Source of the DNA: JAAYXU01 sp050942555
GTDB lineage: Bacteria > Bacillota > Clostridia > Christensenellales > UMGS416
DNA length: 23,227 bases
NCBI GenBank assembly: GCA_050942555.1
Contig: JBMNNN010000015.1
Location: forward strand, 1 to 23,227
Direction: 5' to 3'
Shown here piece by piece: positions 14,055 through 21,633 of this stretch. The translations under genes and the position numbers were made by a program. The notes below the pieces were generated by a model, which made no database searches, was not told the DNA's origin, and worked only from the letters and a program-made list of their open reading frames with translations. Position 1 is the stretch's first letter, and every line of letters starts with the position of its first letter.

Positions 14055-14816
14055 CTATCCTTCCTCCAGGCGGCTACGCATCATCGTGAGCACTTTTTTC
14101 TCTATGCGCGATACGGTCATCTGCGATATTCCCAGATGCGCGGCGATCTCCCGCTGGCTTAAATTGCGGTAAAAGCGCTGTATGATCACATACCGCTCCT
14201 GCGGCTCCAGCGTCGTGAACATGGTGCGCAGGAACTGCCGGTTCTCCACCTGCGCGAAGCCCCTGTCGTCAAAGCCCAGCCGGTAGGAGATGCCGCCCTC
14301 CTCGCTGTCGGGCGACAGGCTGTCCAGCGACATCGCGCGGATGTTATGCTCGGCTTCGAGGAGCTCCAACACATACTCGGCGGTTACCCCCATGCGCTCT
14401 GCGATCTCGTCGGTGCGGGGCTTTCTGCCAAGCTCGATTGACAGATCGTTGACGACGCTGTGCAGCTGCGTGAGCGCCTCGCGATTGCGCCTGGGAAGGC
14501 GGACTGCCTGGCTGTGGCTCCTAAAATAATTCTTTATTTCGCCCATGATGGTCGGGATCGCAAAGCTCTGAAAGCGCACCCCGTGGCTGGGGTCGTAGCG
14601 ATCCACAGCCTTGAGAAGCGAAAGAAGCGCCACCTGGCAGAGATCCTCATACTCAACGCCCCGCCCTGCGTAGCGCCGCGCGGCCATCAGCGCCAGATAC
14701 TCGTAATGCGCGTGGATCCGGTTGCGCAGCGCCGGGTCTCTGGTCCTGGCGTATTCCTCCAGAAGATCGTCCACGTCTGCCGGTACTCCCTCCGGCGGGT
14801 CGATTCTCTCGCTCAC
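14055..14816 (-). CDS. sigB: RNA polymerase sigma factor, SigB/SigF/SigG family (SigB-like)
   Basis: 253 residues. Region 2 (about 35-105) has EYEDLCQVALLSLLKAVDRY and SFAIPTIMGEIKNYFR, with the region 2.4-3.0 transition VRLPRR. Region 3 spans about 113-170. Region 4 (about 196-248) carries the HTH LSQREIAAHLGISQMTVSRI. The SFAIPTIMGEIK and PRR features resemble SigB more than the forespore SigF, although the upstream gene order STAS - anti-sigma - sigma is shared by both. The GTG start overlaps the stop of the preceding gene (GTGA) with GGAGG upstream, implying coupling. It would direct RNA polymerase to stress or envelope genes once released from anti-sigma control. Confidence 0.92.
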   Translation of the reverse strand: MSERIDPPEGVPADVDDLLEEYARTRDPALRNRIHAHYEYLALMAARRYAGRGVEYEDLCQVALLSLLKAVDRYDPSHGVRFQSFAIPTIMGEIKNYFRSHSQAVRLPRRNREALTQLHSVVNDLSIELGRKPRTDEIAERMGVTAEYVLELLEAEHNIRAMSLDSLSPDSEEGGISYRLGFDDRGFAQVENRQFLRTMFTTLEPQERYVIIQRFYRNLSQREIAAHLGISQMTVSRIEKKVLTMMRSRLEEG

Positions 14817-15205
14817 CGCCCGGGCCTCCGCTGGCGGCGCTTCAGAAATGACACCGACCGGATCGCACCCGACTCGTCCTGCGCAAACTCGGCCTGCTCG
14901 ACCAGCGCCTCGAGCATGTACCGGGAAAGCTCGGCCTCGGTCGGGTTAATGTCGGGCGACTCGGACGACGTGCCCTCGCCCGTTATCCGCACCCGCAGCG
15001 CGTCGCCGTCGATCTCGATCCGGCAGGCAATCCGCGCAGGGGAACCGCTTCCCATCACGGCCAGGCAGGCCTCGGCCGCGCCGCTTTTGAGATCCTCTAT
15101 TTCGTCTATGTTCATATCGATCCGCGCGCCGATCGAGGACACCAGCAGCCGCACCGACAGCAGGTATTGGGCTTTGGCGGGAAATTCAAAATACAGGCAA
15201 TCCAT
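14813..15205 (-). CDS. RsbW-like anti-sigma protein with degenerate ATP site
   Basis: 130 residues. The N-terminal half aligns from memory with B. subtilis RsbW: a FPA.AQYL...RL start and IDEIEDLKSGAAEAC matching RsbW's YDEIEDLKIAVSEAC. The ATP-binding boxes are lost. The magnesium-binding Asn of the N-box (RsbW EACTN) is A49 here (EACLA). The G1 Asp-x-Gly-x-Gly is replaced by GEGTSSESP. The glycine-rich lid (GGLGL in RsbW) is replaced by TEAELSRYM, while the following helix (LEALVEQ) is retained. It therefore looks like a pseudokinase that may still bind sigma or STAS. It sits four bases after the STAS gene and overlaps the sigma gene, the classic rsbW/spoIIAB position. AAGGAG precedes the ATG. 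Confidence 0.82.
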   Translation of the reverse strand: MDCLYFEFPAKAQYLLSVRLLVSSIGARIDMNIDEIEDLKSGAAEACLAVMGSGSPARIACRIEIDGDALRVRITGEGTSSESPDINPTEAELSRYMLEALVEQAEFAQDESGAIRSVSFLKRRQRRPGR

Positions 15206-15209
15206 TCGG

Positions 15210-15515
15210 CTACTCCTTCAGGCAGAATATTCCGTCCAGCCCGGTAATTTTAAATATCTTCCGGATATGCGGCTTGAGCCCGGTGATCGTGATCGTGCCG
15301 TCGTAGGCGCGCACCTTGTTGAGCGTACTGACCAGAACCCCGAGCCCGGTGCTGTCGATATATCCCATGCCCGCGCAGTTAAGCTCGATGCCGGCCTGCT
15401 TTTTTGCGATACAGTCCAGCATCAGCTCACGCAGCCTGGGTACCGTATACAGATCCATATCCATGTCGATCGTGATGACCCATTGTGCACCGGACTCATC
15501 ATAAATGGCATTCAT
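15210..15515 (-). CDS. STAS-domain anti-sigma factor antagonist (RsbV/SpoIIAA type)
   Basis: 101 residues, a single STAS domain. The phosphorylation-site loop is YIDSTGLGVLVS with S55 as the expected phosphoserine. The rest shows the alternating strand/helix pattern of the family, with TITGLKPHIRKIFKITGLD near the end. Unphosphorylated antagonists bind the anti-sigma kinase and free the sigma factor; phosphorylation inactivates them. It is the first gene of the module, with a six-G ribosome binding site before the ATG. Dephosphorylation could be done by the PP2C-type phosphatase encoded at 21634-22791. The exact partner is inferred. Confidence 0.93.
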   Translation of the reverse strand: MNAIYDESGAQWVITIDMDMDLYTVPRLRELMLDCIAKKQAGIELNCAGMGYIDSTGLGVLVSTLNKVRAYDGTITITGLKPHIRKIFKITGLDGIFCLKE

Positions 15516-15536
15516 AATGAACCCCCCCTATGTACC

Positions 15537-15552
15537 TGTGCACATTATAACA
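15537..15552 (-). promoter_or_regulatory. Extended -10 promoter of the sigma module with adjacent palindrome
   Basis: On the minus strand TGTTATAAT (15552-15544) is a perfect extended -10 element (TGnTATAAT); the -35 region is poor (GTGAAT at a 17-base distance). The 8-bp palindrome TGTGCACA (15537-15544) overlaps the end of the -10 box and could be an operator. The start would lie about 20 bases before the ATG. No SigB-like promoter is visible here, so basal expression appears independent of the module's own sigma factor. Confidence 0.55.
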
Positions 15553-15603
15553 TATCGGTTTGACAAATTCACCCTGTATTCGCCATTTTTCGCCCGGAGG
15601 GGG

Positions 15604-16878
15604 TTACAGCACCATTCTGTACAGCGCGAATCCCCGCGCCATGATGAGCGCCAGTACGAGAAAGACCGCGGTCAGCGTCCAGTCAGCCCAGCGCTTTCGC
15701 GTCATCGCGGCCAGCGCCGGGTAAAGAACCGCCAGCCCCATCATATACCGCGCCGCCGAAAGGAGCATGCTGGCAGAAAAGGATATGGTGATATAAAGAG
15801 CCATCAGCAGCCCGTACGATGCGCGCATCCGCCGCACCATCGCGGGCATCGCGGCCAGCGCCGCGACCATCGTCACCGCCTGAAAAAGCCACAGATACAG
15901 CACCGTCATCGTATTGTCGTCGGTCCACGCATTGCGCAGTGTGCTAAAAAGAACACCCGACAGAAACCGGGTCGTCTGCCCCCAGTGGTTGGCCTGTATC
16001 TTAAGAAACATCAAGGGGTCGCCGTATACGATTTGATTGAGCATGATGTATATCGCGGTTCCGAGCGGGATAAGAAAAATCCACAGGCCGCTTTGCAGCG
16101 CTCGCGGCCGCAGGGCGCGCGCCCTCTCCCGCCAGCCCGGCCCCAAAAGACCGCGGTCCCGCAGAAACTCGACGAAAAACACGGCCGCCATCAGTATGCC
16201 GTGTATGCGCGTAAGCGCCGCCAAAAGGCCCGCCGCGCCCGCCAGTGCCCAGCGCTTTTTTCGTATCGCGTATAGGCACGCGAGGCTCACGAGCAGAAAA
16301 AGGCTCTCGGTGTACTGCGCGCCAAGGAACACCGTGACCGGAAAAATGAGCATGTACTTCACGGCGCGGCGCGCCGCGCACGGCCCGTAGTCGTCCAATA
16401 CGAGCAGATACAGCAGAAACGCCGCGCCACACAGCGCCAGCCACGAGACCAACATGCCCGCCGCTTCGGTGCTCACGCCCAGGCGGGACACAAGCCCGAC
16501 GAGCCATGGGTACAGCGGAAAAAATACGATAAAGAGCCACTGGTCGCTTGTCCTGTCGTCGACATATCCGTACCGGGCCAGATCCATATAGTGCGGCGCG
16601 TCCCAATGGTTCCACAGGTTCACGAGCCCTGAAAACCCGTCCACATCGGTACACAGCGCGCAAAATCCCAGCAGCGCGATGCGGCTGCCGATCGCCGCGG
16701 CGGCGGTCCACAAAAAGATGCGCATGAGGCGCGGCCGCGGCGCGGCGGGTCTTTTATCAAATGGTTCGGGACGGCAGAGCCTGATGGCCAGTATCACCGC
16801 AGTCAGGGCCAGGCAGGCTCCGGTGAACAGGTGACAGAGGATCCTAACGAATGTTTCCAGTCTTGTGCGCCTCCTCAT
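15604..16878 (-). CDS. Multi-pass membrane mannosyltransferase, PIG-V-like (COG5542 type)
   Basis: 424 residues with about ten hydrophobic segments. The first extracellular loop reads LWNHWDAPHYMDLARYGY, with the WD..HY pattern of the GT-C fold PIG-V family, followed by FFPLYPWLV. Such enzymes transfer a sugar, usually mannose, from a lipid carrier on the outer face of the membrane. The frame is open upstream to 17271, but that part has no membrane or family character and overlaps the P-loop gene, so ATG 16878 was chosen; it overlaps that gene by 35 bases and has only a weak ribosome binding site, suggesting coupled translation. It ends a long minus-strand run beginning with the phosphatase and cdaA. 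Acceptor unknown. Confidence 0.83.
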   Translation of the reverse strand: MRRRTRLETFVRILCHLFTGACLALTAVILAIRLCRPEPFDKRPAAPRPRLMRIFLWTAAAAIGSRIALLGFCALCTDVDGFSGLVNLWNHWDAPHYMDLARYGYVDDRTSDQWLFIVFFPLYPWLVGLVSRLGVSTEAAGMLVSWLALCGAAFLLYLLVLDDYGPCAARRAVKYMLIFPVTVFLGAQYTESLFLLVSLACLYAIRKKRWALAGAAGLLAALTRIHGILMAAVFFVEFLRDRGLLGPGWRERARALRPRALQSGLWIFLIPLGTAIYIMLNQIVYGDPLMFLKIQANHWGQTTRFLSGVLFSTLRNAWTDDNTMTVLYLWLFQAVTMVAALAAMPAMVRRMRASYGLLMALYITISFSASMLLSAARYMMGLAVLYPALAAMTRKRWADWTLTAVFLVLALIMARGFALYRMVL

Positions 16879-17551
16879 CGAGCCATCCGGGCCGCATGTA
16901 GAGCGTAAGGGGCGTAAGCCTGCCGCTGTACCGGTCCTGCAATGGCACGGGGAGCGCATCGAGCACATGCGGCAGCCCGCAGACCGACGCGACAGGGACA
17001 CCCAGCGCGGCAGCGGCCTCCTCGACGACGCGCAGCCCTTCCTCGAGTACCGCGGCGGTACTCTCGCGCGCCAGGTTCGTGTTGCACACGAGCCCCGCGA
17101 CGCGCATCCTGCTTCGCTCCTCCAGCTGCCGTACCATGTCGGCAACCGCGCGCGCGGTTGCGGTAAAGGGACGGCGCGTGTTGACGACGCACAGCGTCTC
17201 CACATCGTCCCGCTCCAGCCATGGCTTGTACCGGCCCAGCGCCGCTGCGCCCGTGGGATCGCCGCCCACATCGAAAATCACCCGGCGGGTCGTGTCGGCA
17301 AAGACCGACTGCACGCGCGCCGGAAGCGCCGGCACGTCGACGGTAGTGCCCTCGAATGTGGGCGTGACGACCTCGACGCCCGAAGCCATCAGGCGCTCTC
17401 GCTGCTCGCCCGAGCGAAAGTAGGGGTTAACGATGTCAAGATCGACGAGCGTTGCCCGCACGCCTTCCCGCGCCAAGCCGAGCGCAGCGTTCAGGCAAAT
17501 CTCGGTCTTGCCGCTGCCGTAGTGGCCCAGATAGATGGTGATGCGCGCCAT
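16844..17551 (-). CDS. P-loop ATPase, MinD/ParA/CobQ-like
   Basis: 235 residues. Walker A is GHYGSGKTE (residues 9-17), directly after an ITIYL strand. LVDLDIVNPYFRS (36-48) resembles the switch region of MinD/ParA-like NTPases, and VIFDVGGDPTG (91-101) is a Walker B strand. The deviant-Walker lysine of true ParA/MinD (KGG.GK) is absent. The rest has the alternating Rossmann pattern with VAGLVCNTNLA. The substrate or target is unknown. The start is ATG 17551 behind AGGGA; an ATG at 17587 in the same frame overlaps the preceding gene. It lies one base after the small membrane protein and overlaps the mannosyltransferase gene. Cytoplasmic. Confidence 0.85.
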   Translation of the reverse strand: MARITIYLGHYGSGKTEICLNAALGLAREGVRATLVDLDIVNPYFRSGEQRERLMASGVEVVTPTFEGTTVDVPALPARVQSVFADTTRRVIFDVGGDPTGAAALGRYKPWLERDDVETLCVVNTRRPFTATARAVADMVRQLEERSRMRVAGLVCNTNLARESTAAVLEEGLRVVEEAAAALGVPVASVCGLPHVLDALPVPLQDRYSGRLTPLTLYMRPGWLDEEAHKTGNIR

Positions 17552-17552
17552 G

Positions 17553-17879
17553 CTAGCGTTCCCTGCCCGCGGCCGGCAGCCAGCCACGGCGCTCCGCAGC
17601 CCGGTACAGCTGCCGCCATATCAGGCGCACCCGCGCGATGAAACGGCGCACCTTGCTTTGCTGCTCGCCGCGCGTCCAGTATATAGCCTGATCCACCAGC
17701 GCGGCCAGCACCGCCAGCGCCACCGCCCACGCAAAAAACTGGCCTGCGAGATGCGCGGGCGTCCTGTGCGCCAGCTGCGACGAAAACCAGCGGATGACCG
17801 GCCTGAGCCTCTCCTCGGAGAGAAAGCCCGAAAGCCAGCGGATAAACCCGATATCGTAAAGCCACGAAAAATCGTCCAT
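17553..17879 (-). CDS. Small single-pass membrane protein, unknown function
   Basis: 108 residues, not recognised. An N-terminal aromatic-rich helix (DDFSWLYDIGFIRWLSGFL) is followed by a membrane segment at about 46-65 (GQFFAWAVALAVLAALVDQAI) and a strongly basic C-terminal tail with many Arg. This fits a one-pass protein with a cytoplasmic basic tail. GAGGAGGG six bases before the ATG, overlapping the stop of the FAD gene, makes it a convincing gene, and only one base separates it from the P-loop ATPase gene. A partner role for that ATPase is possible but unproven. Confidence 0.78.
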   Translation of the reverse strand: MDDFSWLYDIGFIRWLSGFLSEERLRPVIRWFSSQLAHRTPAHLAGQFFAWAVALAVLAALVDQAIYWTRGEQQSKVRRFIARVRLIWRQLYRAAERRGWLPAAGRER

Positions 17880-17892
17880 AGCAGTCCCTCCT

Positions 17893-19497
17893 CTAGTCGG
17901 CGTTTCCGCGGGGCGGGCGGCAGCTGCTGATCAGCCGCTGCGCAGCGCGCATGCCGTCCACAGCCGCTGACAGTATTCCGCCGGCATATCCCGCGCCCTC
18001 TCCGGCAGGATAGAGGCCTTTGGCCGATACCGACTGCCCGCTGTCGTCGCGCACGATGCGCACCGGCGACGAACTGCGGGTCTCCGCGGCGGTCAGCACC
18101 GCGTCGGGCAGCAGGAACCCCGGCAGCTGCCCGTCAAAAGCGCGCAGCGCGCGCCCGAGCGCGTGGGTCACAAACCCGGGCAGTACCCGCGCAAGATCGC
18201 AGGGCTCCGCCCCCGGCAGCACCGTGGGCGTGACGCCGCCAAATCCGCTGCTCGGGCGTCCCTCGATAAAGTCCGCGACCCGCTGGGCCGGCGCGCGGTA
18301 CGCGCCGCCTCCCGCCGCGAATGCCGCACTCTCCAGCCTACGCTGGAACGCGATGCCCGCAAGCGGTCCGCTCCCGTCCCAGTCGTCGGGGTTCACCGCG
18401 CATATGAGCGCCGCGTTGGCGTTCGCCCCGTCCCGCGCGCGGTTGCTCATCCCGTTGACGCACAGCCTGCCCGCCTCGGACGACGCGTTGACGACGACGC
18501 CGCCCGGGCACATGCAGAACGAATAGACGGCCCGACCGTCTACGCGGGTCCTGACGCTGTAGTCGGCGGCCCCCAGCAGCCGGTGCCCGGCATACCGCCC
18601 GTACCGGGCGCGGTCCACGAGCGCCTGCGGATGCTCGACGCGAAGGCCCACCGCAAAGGGCTTTGGCACGAGCGCGATGCCCGCGTCCACGAGCGCTTCC
18701 AGCGTGTCGCGCGCGCTGTGGCCGATCGCCAGTATCGCCGCGTCGGCTGCGAGCTCCTCGCCGCCCGCAAGCGCAAGGCCCGCAAGCCTGCTCCCGCGCA
18801 CCACGACGCGCTCCATCCTCGTGCCAAATCGGAAAACGCCGCCCGCCGACTCGATCGCCGCGCGAAGGGCTACCGCCAGGGCGCGCAGCAGGTCGGTGCC
18901 GATGTGCGGATGGGCATCGGTCAGTATGTCCCGGGGCGCTCCGAACGATACCATCAGACCCAGCGCCTCCCGGCACAGCGGATCCCGTATACGGGTCGTC
19001 AGCTTCCCGTCGGACCACGCGCCCGCGCCGCCCTCTCCGAACGCCACGTTGGCCTCGGGATCCAGCGCGCCGCGCGCGAAGAACTCCGCGATCGCCCGCG
19101 CCCGCTCGTCCACCGCCGGACCCCGCTCCAGCACCAGGGGACGGTAGCCGTACCGGGCCAGCCGGAGCGCCGCGAAAAGCCCTGCCGGCCCGGCGCCCAC
19201 GACGACCGGCCGGTGGCACAGGGGCGGCCCCATGGGGACGACAGGCTCATCGGGCTCGGTCTCAACGAATCGCACCCGCCCGCCGCACCTGCGGGCTACC
19301 GCGCCCTCGTCGACCGACAGCGCCACGTCCACCGTGCAGCTATAGCGCACCCGCCCGCGCCGGGCGTCCACAGCCCGGCGCACCAGGCTCAGGCCCGTGA
19401 CCGCCCCGGCGTCCAGCCCCAATATGCGCGCAGTCTGCCGCCGGAGCGCTTGCTCGTCGGCCTCCAGCGGTATGTGCACATCGGTCACACGCAGCAT
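17893..19497 (-). CDS. FAD-dependent dehydrogenase-like protein (COG2509 type)
   Basis: 534 residues. An N-terminal domain of about 90 residues (MLRVTDVHIPL and a basic strand-helix region) precedes the FAD Rossmann fold with VVVGAGPAGLFAALRLA (GAGPAG at 101-106) and E124. Other family features are AFGEGGAGAWSDGKLTTRI, FCMCPGGVVV, and a C-terminal GLYPAGEGAGYAGGI. These fit the COG2509 proteins common in Clostridia near cdaA/ybbR. The reaction is not known. The start is ATG 19497, two bases after the cdaR stop. No membrane segment. The protein is complete. Confidence 0.9.
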   Translation of the reverse strand: MLRVTDVHIPLEADEQALRRQTARILGLDAGAVTGLSLVRRAVDARRGRVRYSCTVDVALSVDEGAVARRCGGRVRFVETEPDEPVVPMGPPLCHRPVVVGAGPAGLFAALRLARYGYRPLVLERGPAVDERARAIAEFFARGALDPEANVAFGEGGAGAWSDGKLTTRIRDPLCREALGLMVSFGAPRDILTDAHPHIGTDLLRALAVALRAAIESAGGVFRFGTRMERVVVRGSRLAGLALAGGEELAADAAILAIGHSARDTLEALVDAGIALVPKPFAVGLRVEHPQALVDRARYGRYAGHRLLGAADYSVRTRVDGRAVYSFCMCPGGVVVNASSEAGRLCVNGMSNRARDGANANAALICAVNPDDWDGSGPLAGIAFQRRLESAAFAAGGGAYRAPAQRVADFIEGRPSSGFGGVTPTVLPGAEPCDLARVLPGFVTHALGRALRAFDGQLPGFLLPDAVLTAAETRSSSPVRIVRDDSGQSVSAKGLYPAGEGAGYAGGILSAAVDGMRAAQRLISSCRPPRGNAD

Positions 19498-19499
19498 CG

Positions 19500-20783
19500 C
19501 TATTTTTTTCCGGCGGTGAGTTGGACGTCGAGCGTTTCGATGCTGATATCGACATCCCGCACGCGGTAGCGCTCGTCGATATCGGACAGCACCCGCAGCG
19601 TATGCGTGCCGGGAGCAAGGCCGCTCGCGTCGACATAGAGTTTCACGCCCGACTTGATAAGGTCGCCCATCGCGTTCACGGGCCCTGTGACCGTAACGGT
19701 CGCGGTCTGCGTGACGGGCTCGGCGGATATCCCGTCGCCAAGACCCCGTATCTGTATCGGCACCTCGTCGAACGTCTTTGTCGTCTCTGTTTCCCGTACG
19801 CGCACCATCAGCTCCGCGGTTTTTTCTCCAAGGACAACCACGCCTTCTGGCACCGACATGCTGACGGTGCCGTATACGTCGCTGACGGCGTTGGCCACAT
19901 CGATGGGCGAGAGCGCGATCCCCTCGATCGTGTCCAGGATCTCGGCGGGCGCTGCGACCGTTACCGTGGCCGGATAGACCTCAATGCCCGCGATCTCATA
20001 TCCCCTGGGGAGCCGGTCATCGCCCACCACGGCCTGCTCGGCCAGCAGCGGCACTTCCCGGGTCGGGCGCACCTGCATGCTCAGTATCACGCTTTCGCTG
20101 GACAGCGATATCGCGGTCTCTTCGATTTCATTGCCGTCCTCGTCGAGCAGCGCAAACGGATGCGACGCGTTGTAGTCCGATGTAATGGGCGCCAGGTCCA
20201 ACGTCACCTGCGCCCGGGCGATCCGGTCTATCAGCTTGCGCGGACCCCTGACCTCGATGACCGAAGGCGTCAGCGACAGCGTGTCCCTCCAGTAGCCTTC
20301 GCCGAGCGCATTTTCGGTGGCGACCTGCACCGGTATCACGTCCTCGGTATACTGGTCGGCCTCAACCGTCAGCGATGAGGGAGTGATCGAAACGACCGAC
20401 CCCAGAGTGGTCATCGAGCGGATCTCGAGCTGGTGCCCTCCGGTCGCGTTGATGGTCCCCAGATCGACCCACAGCGCCACCGTGCTGTCGGTGACGCGGT
20501 CCAGATCGTTGCGCCGGACCTCTAGGCGCACCTGCGCGGTTCTCGCGTATGCCTCGACCGCATGCTGCAGCGTCATCCCCTTCTCGCGCAGCGCGTCCAG
20601 GTTGTCGATCCGGACGGGTATGTCGCTGAGCGTGACGACCCGCTCGGGGTTGCTGCCCGACATAACCGACGCCCACAGAACAAAAGCGAATATGAACGCC
20701 AGCAGCTTGTATCCCCAGTTGTGCCGAAGCATTTCGAAAATCTTGATCCCGAATCCGCCCAGCGCCTTAAGTACGTTTTTCAT
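19500..20783 (-). CDS. cdaR: YbbR-domain protein, regulator of c-di-AMP synthase (CdaR)
   Basis: 427 residues. A single membrane helix (about 24-41, LLAFIFAFVLWASVM) leaves a large extracellular part made of about four YbbR-like beta domains, each with the repeated pattern of P..V.V.G....I (for example VIEVRGPRKLIDRI, TVTVAAPAEILDTI and TVTVTGPVNAMGDL). CdaR binds CdaA in the membrane and modulates c-di-AMP production. The gene overlaps cdaA by 17 bases, with GGAGG placed inside the end of cdaA. In many Bacillota glmM follows; here a COG2509-type FAD gene does. Confidence 0.94.
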   Translation of the reverse strand: MKNVLKALGGFGIKIFEMLRHNWGYKLLAFIFAFVLWASVMSGSNPERVVTLSDIPVRIDNLDALREKGMTLQHAVEAYARTAQVRLEVRRNDLDRVTDSTVALWVDLGTINATGGHQLEIRSMTTLGSVVSITPSSLTVEADQYTEDVIPVQVATENALGEGYWRDTLSLTPSVIEVRGPRKLIDRIARAQVTLDLAPITSDYNASHPFALLDEDGNEIEETAISLSSESVILSMQVRPTREVPLLAEQAVVGDDRLPRGYEIAGIEVYPATVTVAAPAEILDTIEGIALSPIDVANAVSDVYGTVSMSVPEGVVVLGEKTAELMVRVRETETTKTFDEVPIQIRGLGDGISAEPVTQTATVTVTGPVNAMGDLIKSGVKLYVDASGLAPGTHTLRVLSDIDERYRVRDVDISIETLDVQLTAGKK

Positions 20784-21624
20784 GGCGCGACCTCCAGTGC
20801 AGCAGCGAGTTGATGCCCCTTTGCGCCTGGTCGGGCGCGTACACCGCCATCAGTATGCTGCGCAGTCCGCTTCCGTCCAGATAACGGATCAGCTTGCCCT
20901 CCTGGGCTACCGATATGATGCCGTTTTCCTCGGAGGCGACGACGACCAGCGCGTCGGAGATCTCCGAAAGTCCCAGCGCCGCCCGGTGACGGCTGCCCAG
21001 ATTCTGCGATATGTCGGGGTTCGCGCTCATCGGCAGGAAACATCCGGCCGCCAACAGCGTGCCGCCCTGTATGACGACCGCGCCGTCGTGGAGCGGCGTA
21101 TTGGGAATGAATAGATTCTCCAAAAGCTGGGAGGAAACCCGGGCTTCGATCCGGGTGCCGCTGCTGAGGATATCCCCCAGCGGGCTTTTTTGCTGTATGA
21201 CGACAAGCGCACCGATTTTGTTCATCACGAGGTTCTGCATCGCGCGAATGATTTCGTCTACCGCCCAGACGTTGTTGCTTTCGGTGGGTATGAAGCTGGA
21301 TTTTTCGAACAGCTTTCCCCGGCCGATGCGCTCGAGCGCCTGCCGCAGCTCGGGCTGAAAGAGTATGACCAGCACGATCGCCCCGGCGTTGACGATATAG
21401 TCGAGCAGCCAGGAAATCGCCGACAGATTGGCCCAGTCGCAGATCTGGGCCGCCAGTATGAGCACGCCGAATCCTTTTATGACCTGCTGGGCTCTGGTTT
21501 CGCGCGTCAGCTTGAGAAGCTGGTAAATGACGACCGTGACGATGATGATATCCAGCACGTCGATCCAGCCGAACTCGCCCAACTGGTTGAAGAAATCCAT
21601 GATCGATCGCAGGAAGTTTTGCAT
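20767..21624 (-). CDS. cdaA: Diadenylate cyclase CdaA (c-di-AMP synthase)
   Basis: 285 residues. Three N-terminal membrane helices (about 20-37, 47-62, 70-90) precede the DAC/DisA_N catalytic domain (about 105-255). Both catalytic motifs are intact: DGA (180-182, in NTPLHDGAVVI) and RHR (212-214, in GSRHRAALG). It condenses two ATP into c-di-AMP at the membrane. AGGAGG lies five bases upstream of the ATG. It starts nine bases after the stop of the PP2C phosphatase gene and overlaps cdaR, so the three are probably co-transcribed. Confidence 0.97.
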   Translation of the reverse strand: MQNFLRSIMDFFNQLGEFGWIDVLDIIIVTVVIYQLLKLTRETRAQQVIKGFGVLILAAQICDWANLSAISWLLDYIVNAGAIVLVILFQPELRQALERIGRGKLFEKSSFIPTESNNVWAVDEIIRAMQNLVMNKIGALVVIQQKSPLGDILSSGTRIEARVSSQLLENLFIPNTPLHDGAVVIQGGTLLAAGCFLPMSANPDISQNLGSRHRAALGLSEISDALVVVASEENGIISVAQEGKLIRYLDGSGLRSILMAVYAPDQAQRGINSLLHWRSRHEKRT

Positions 21625-21633
21625 GGGTTCCTC

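Noticed and set aside
14055..15515. Calling the sigma module spoIIAA-spoIIAB-sigF
   Set aside because: Gene order agrees, but the sigma factor has SigB-like SFAIPTIMGEIK and PRR features, the middle protein is degenerate, and no sporulation gene is nearby.
16879..17271. N-terminal extension of the mannosyltransferase frame
   Set aside because: The Arg/Ser/Cys-rich translation has no membrane or family character and is out of frame with the P-loop ATPase gene that clearly occupies this DNA.
18163..19569. Long plus-strand open frame opposite the COG2509-type FAD gene
   Set aside because: Arg/His/Pro-rich translation with no motif, caused by GC-rich codon bias on the opposite strand.
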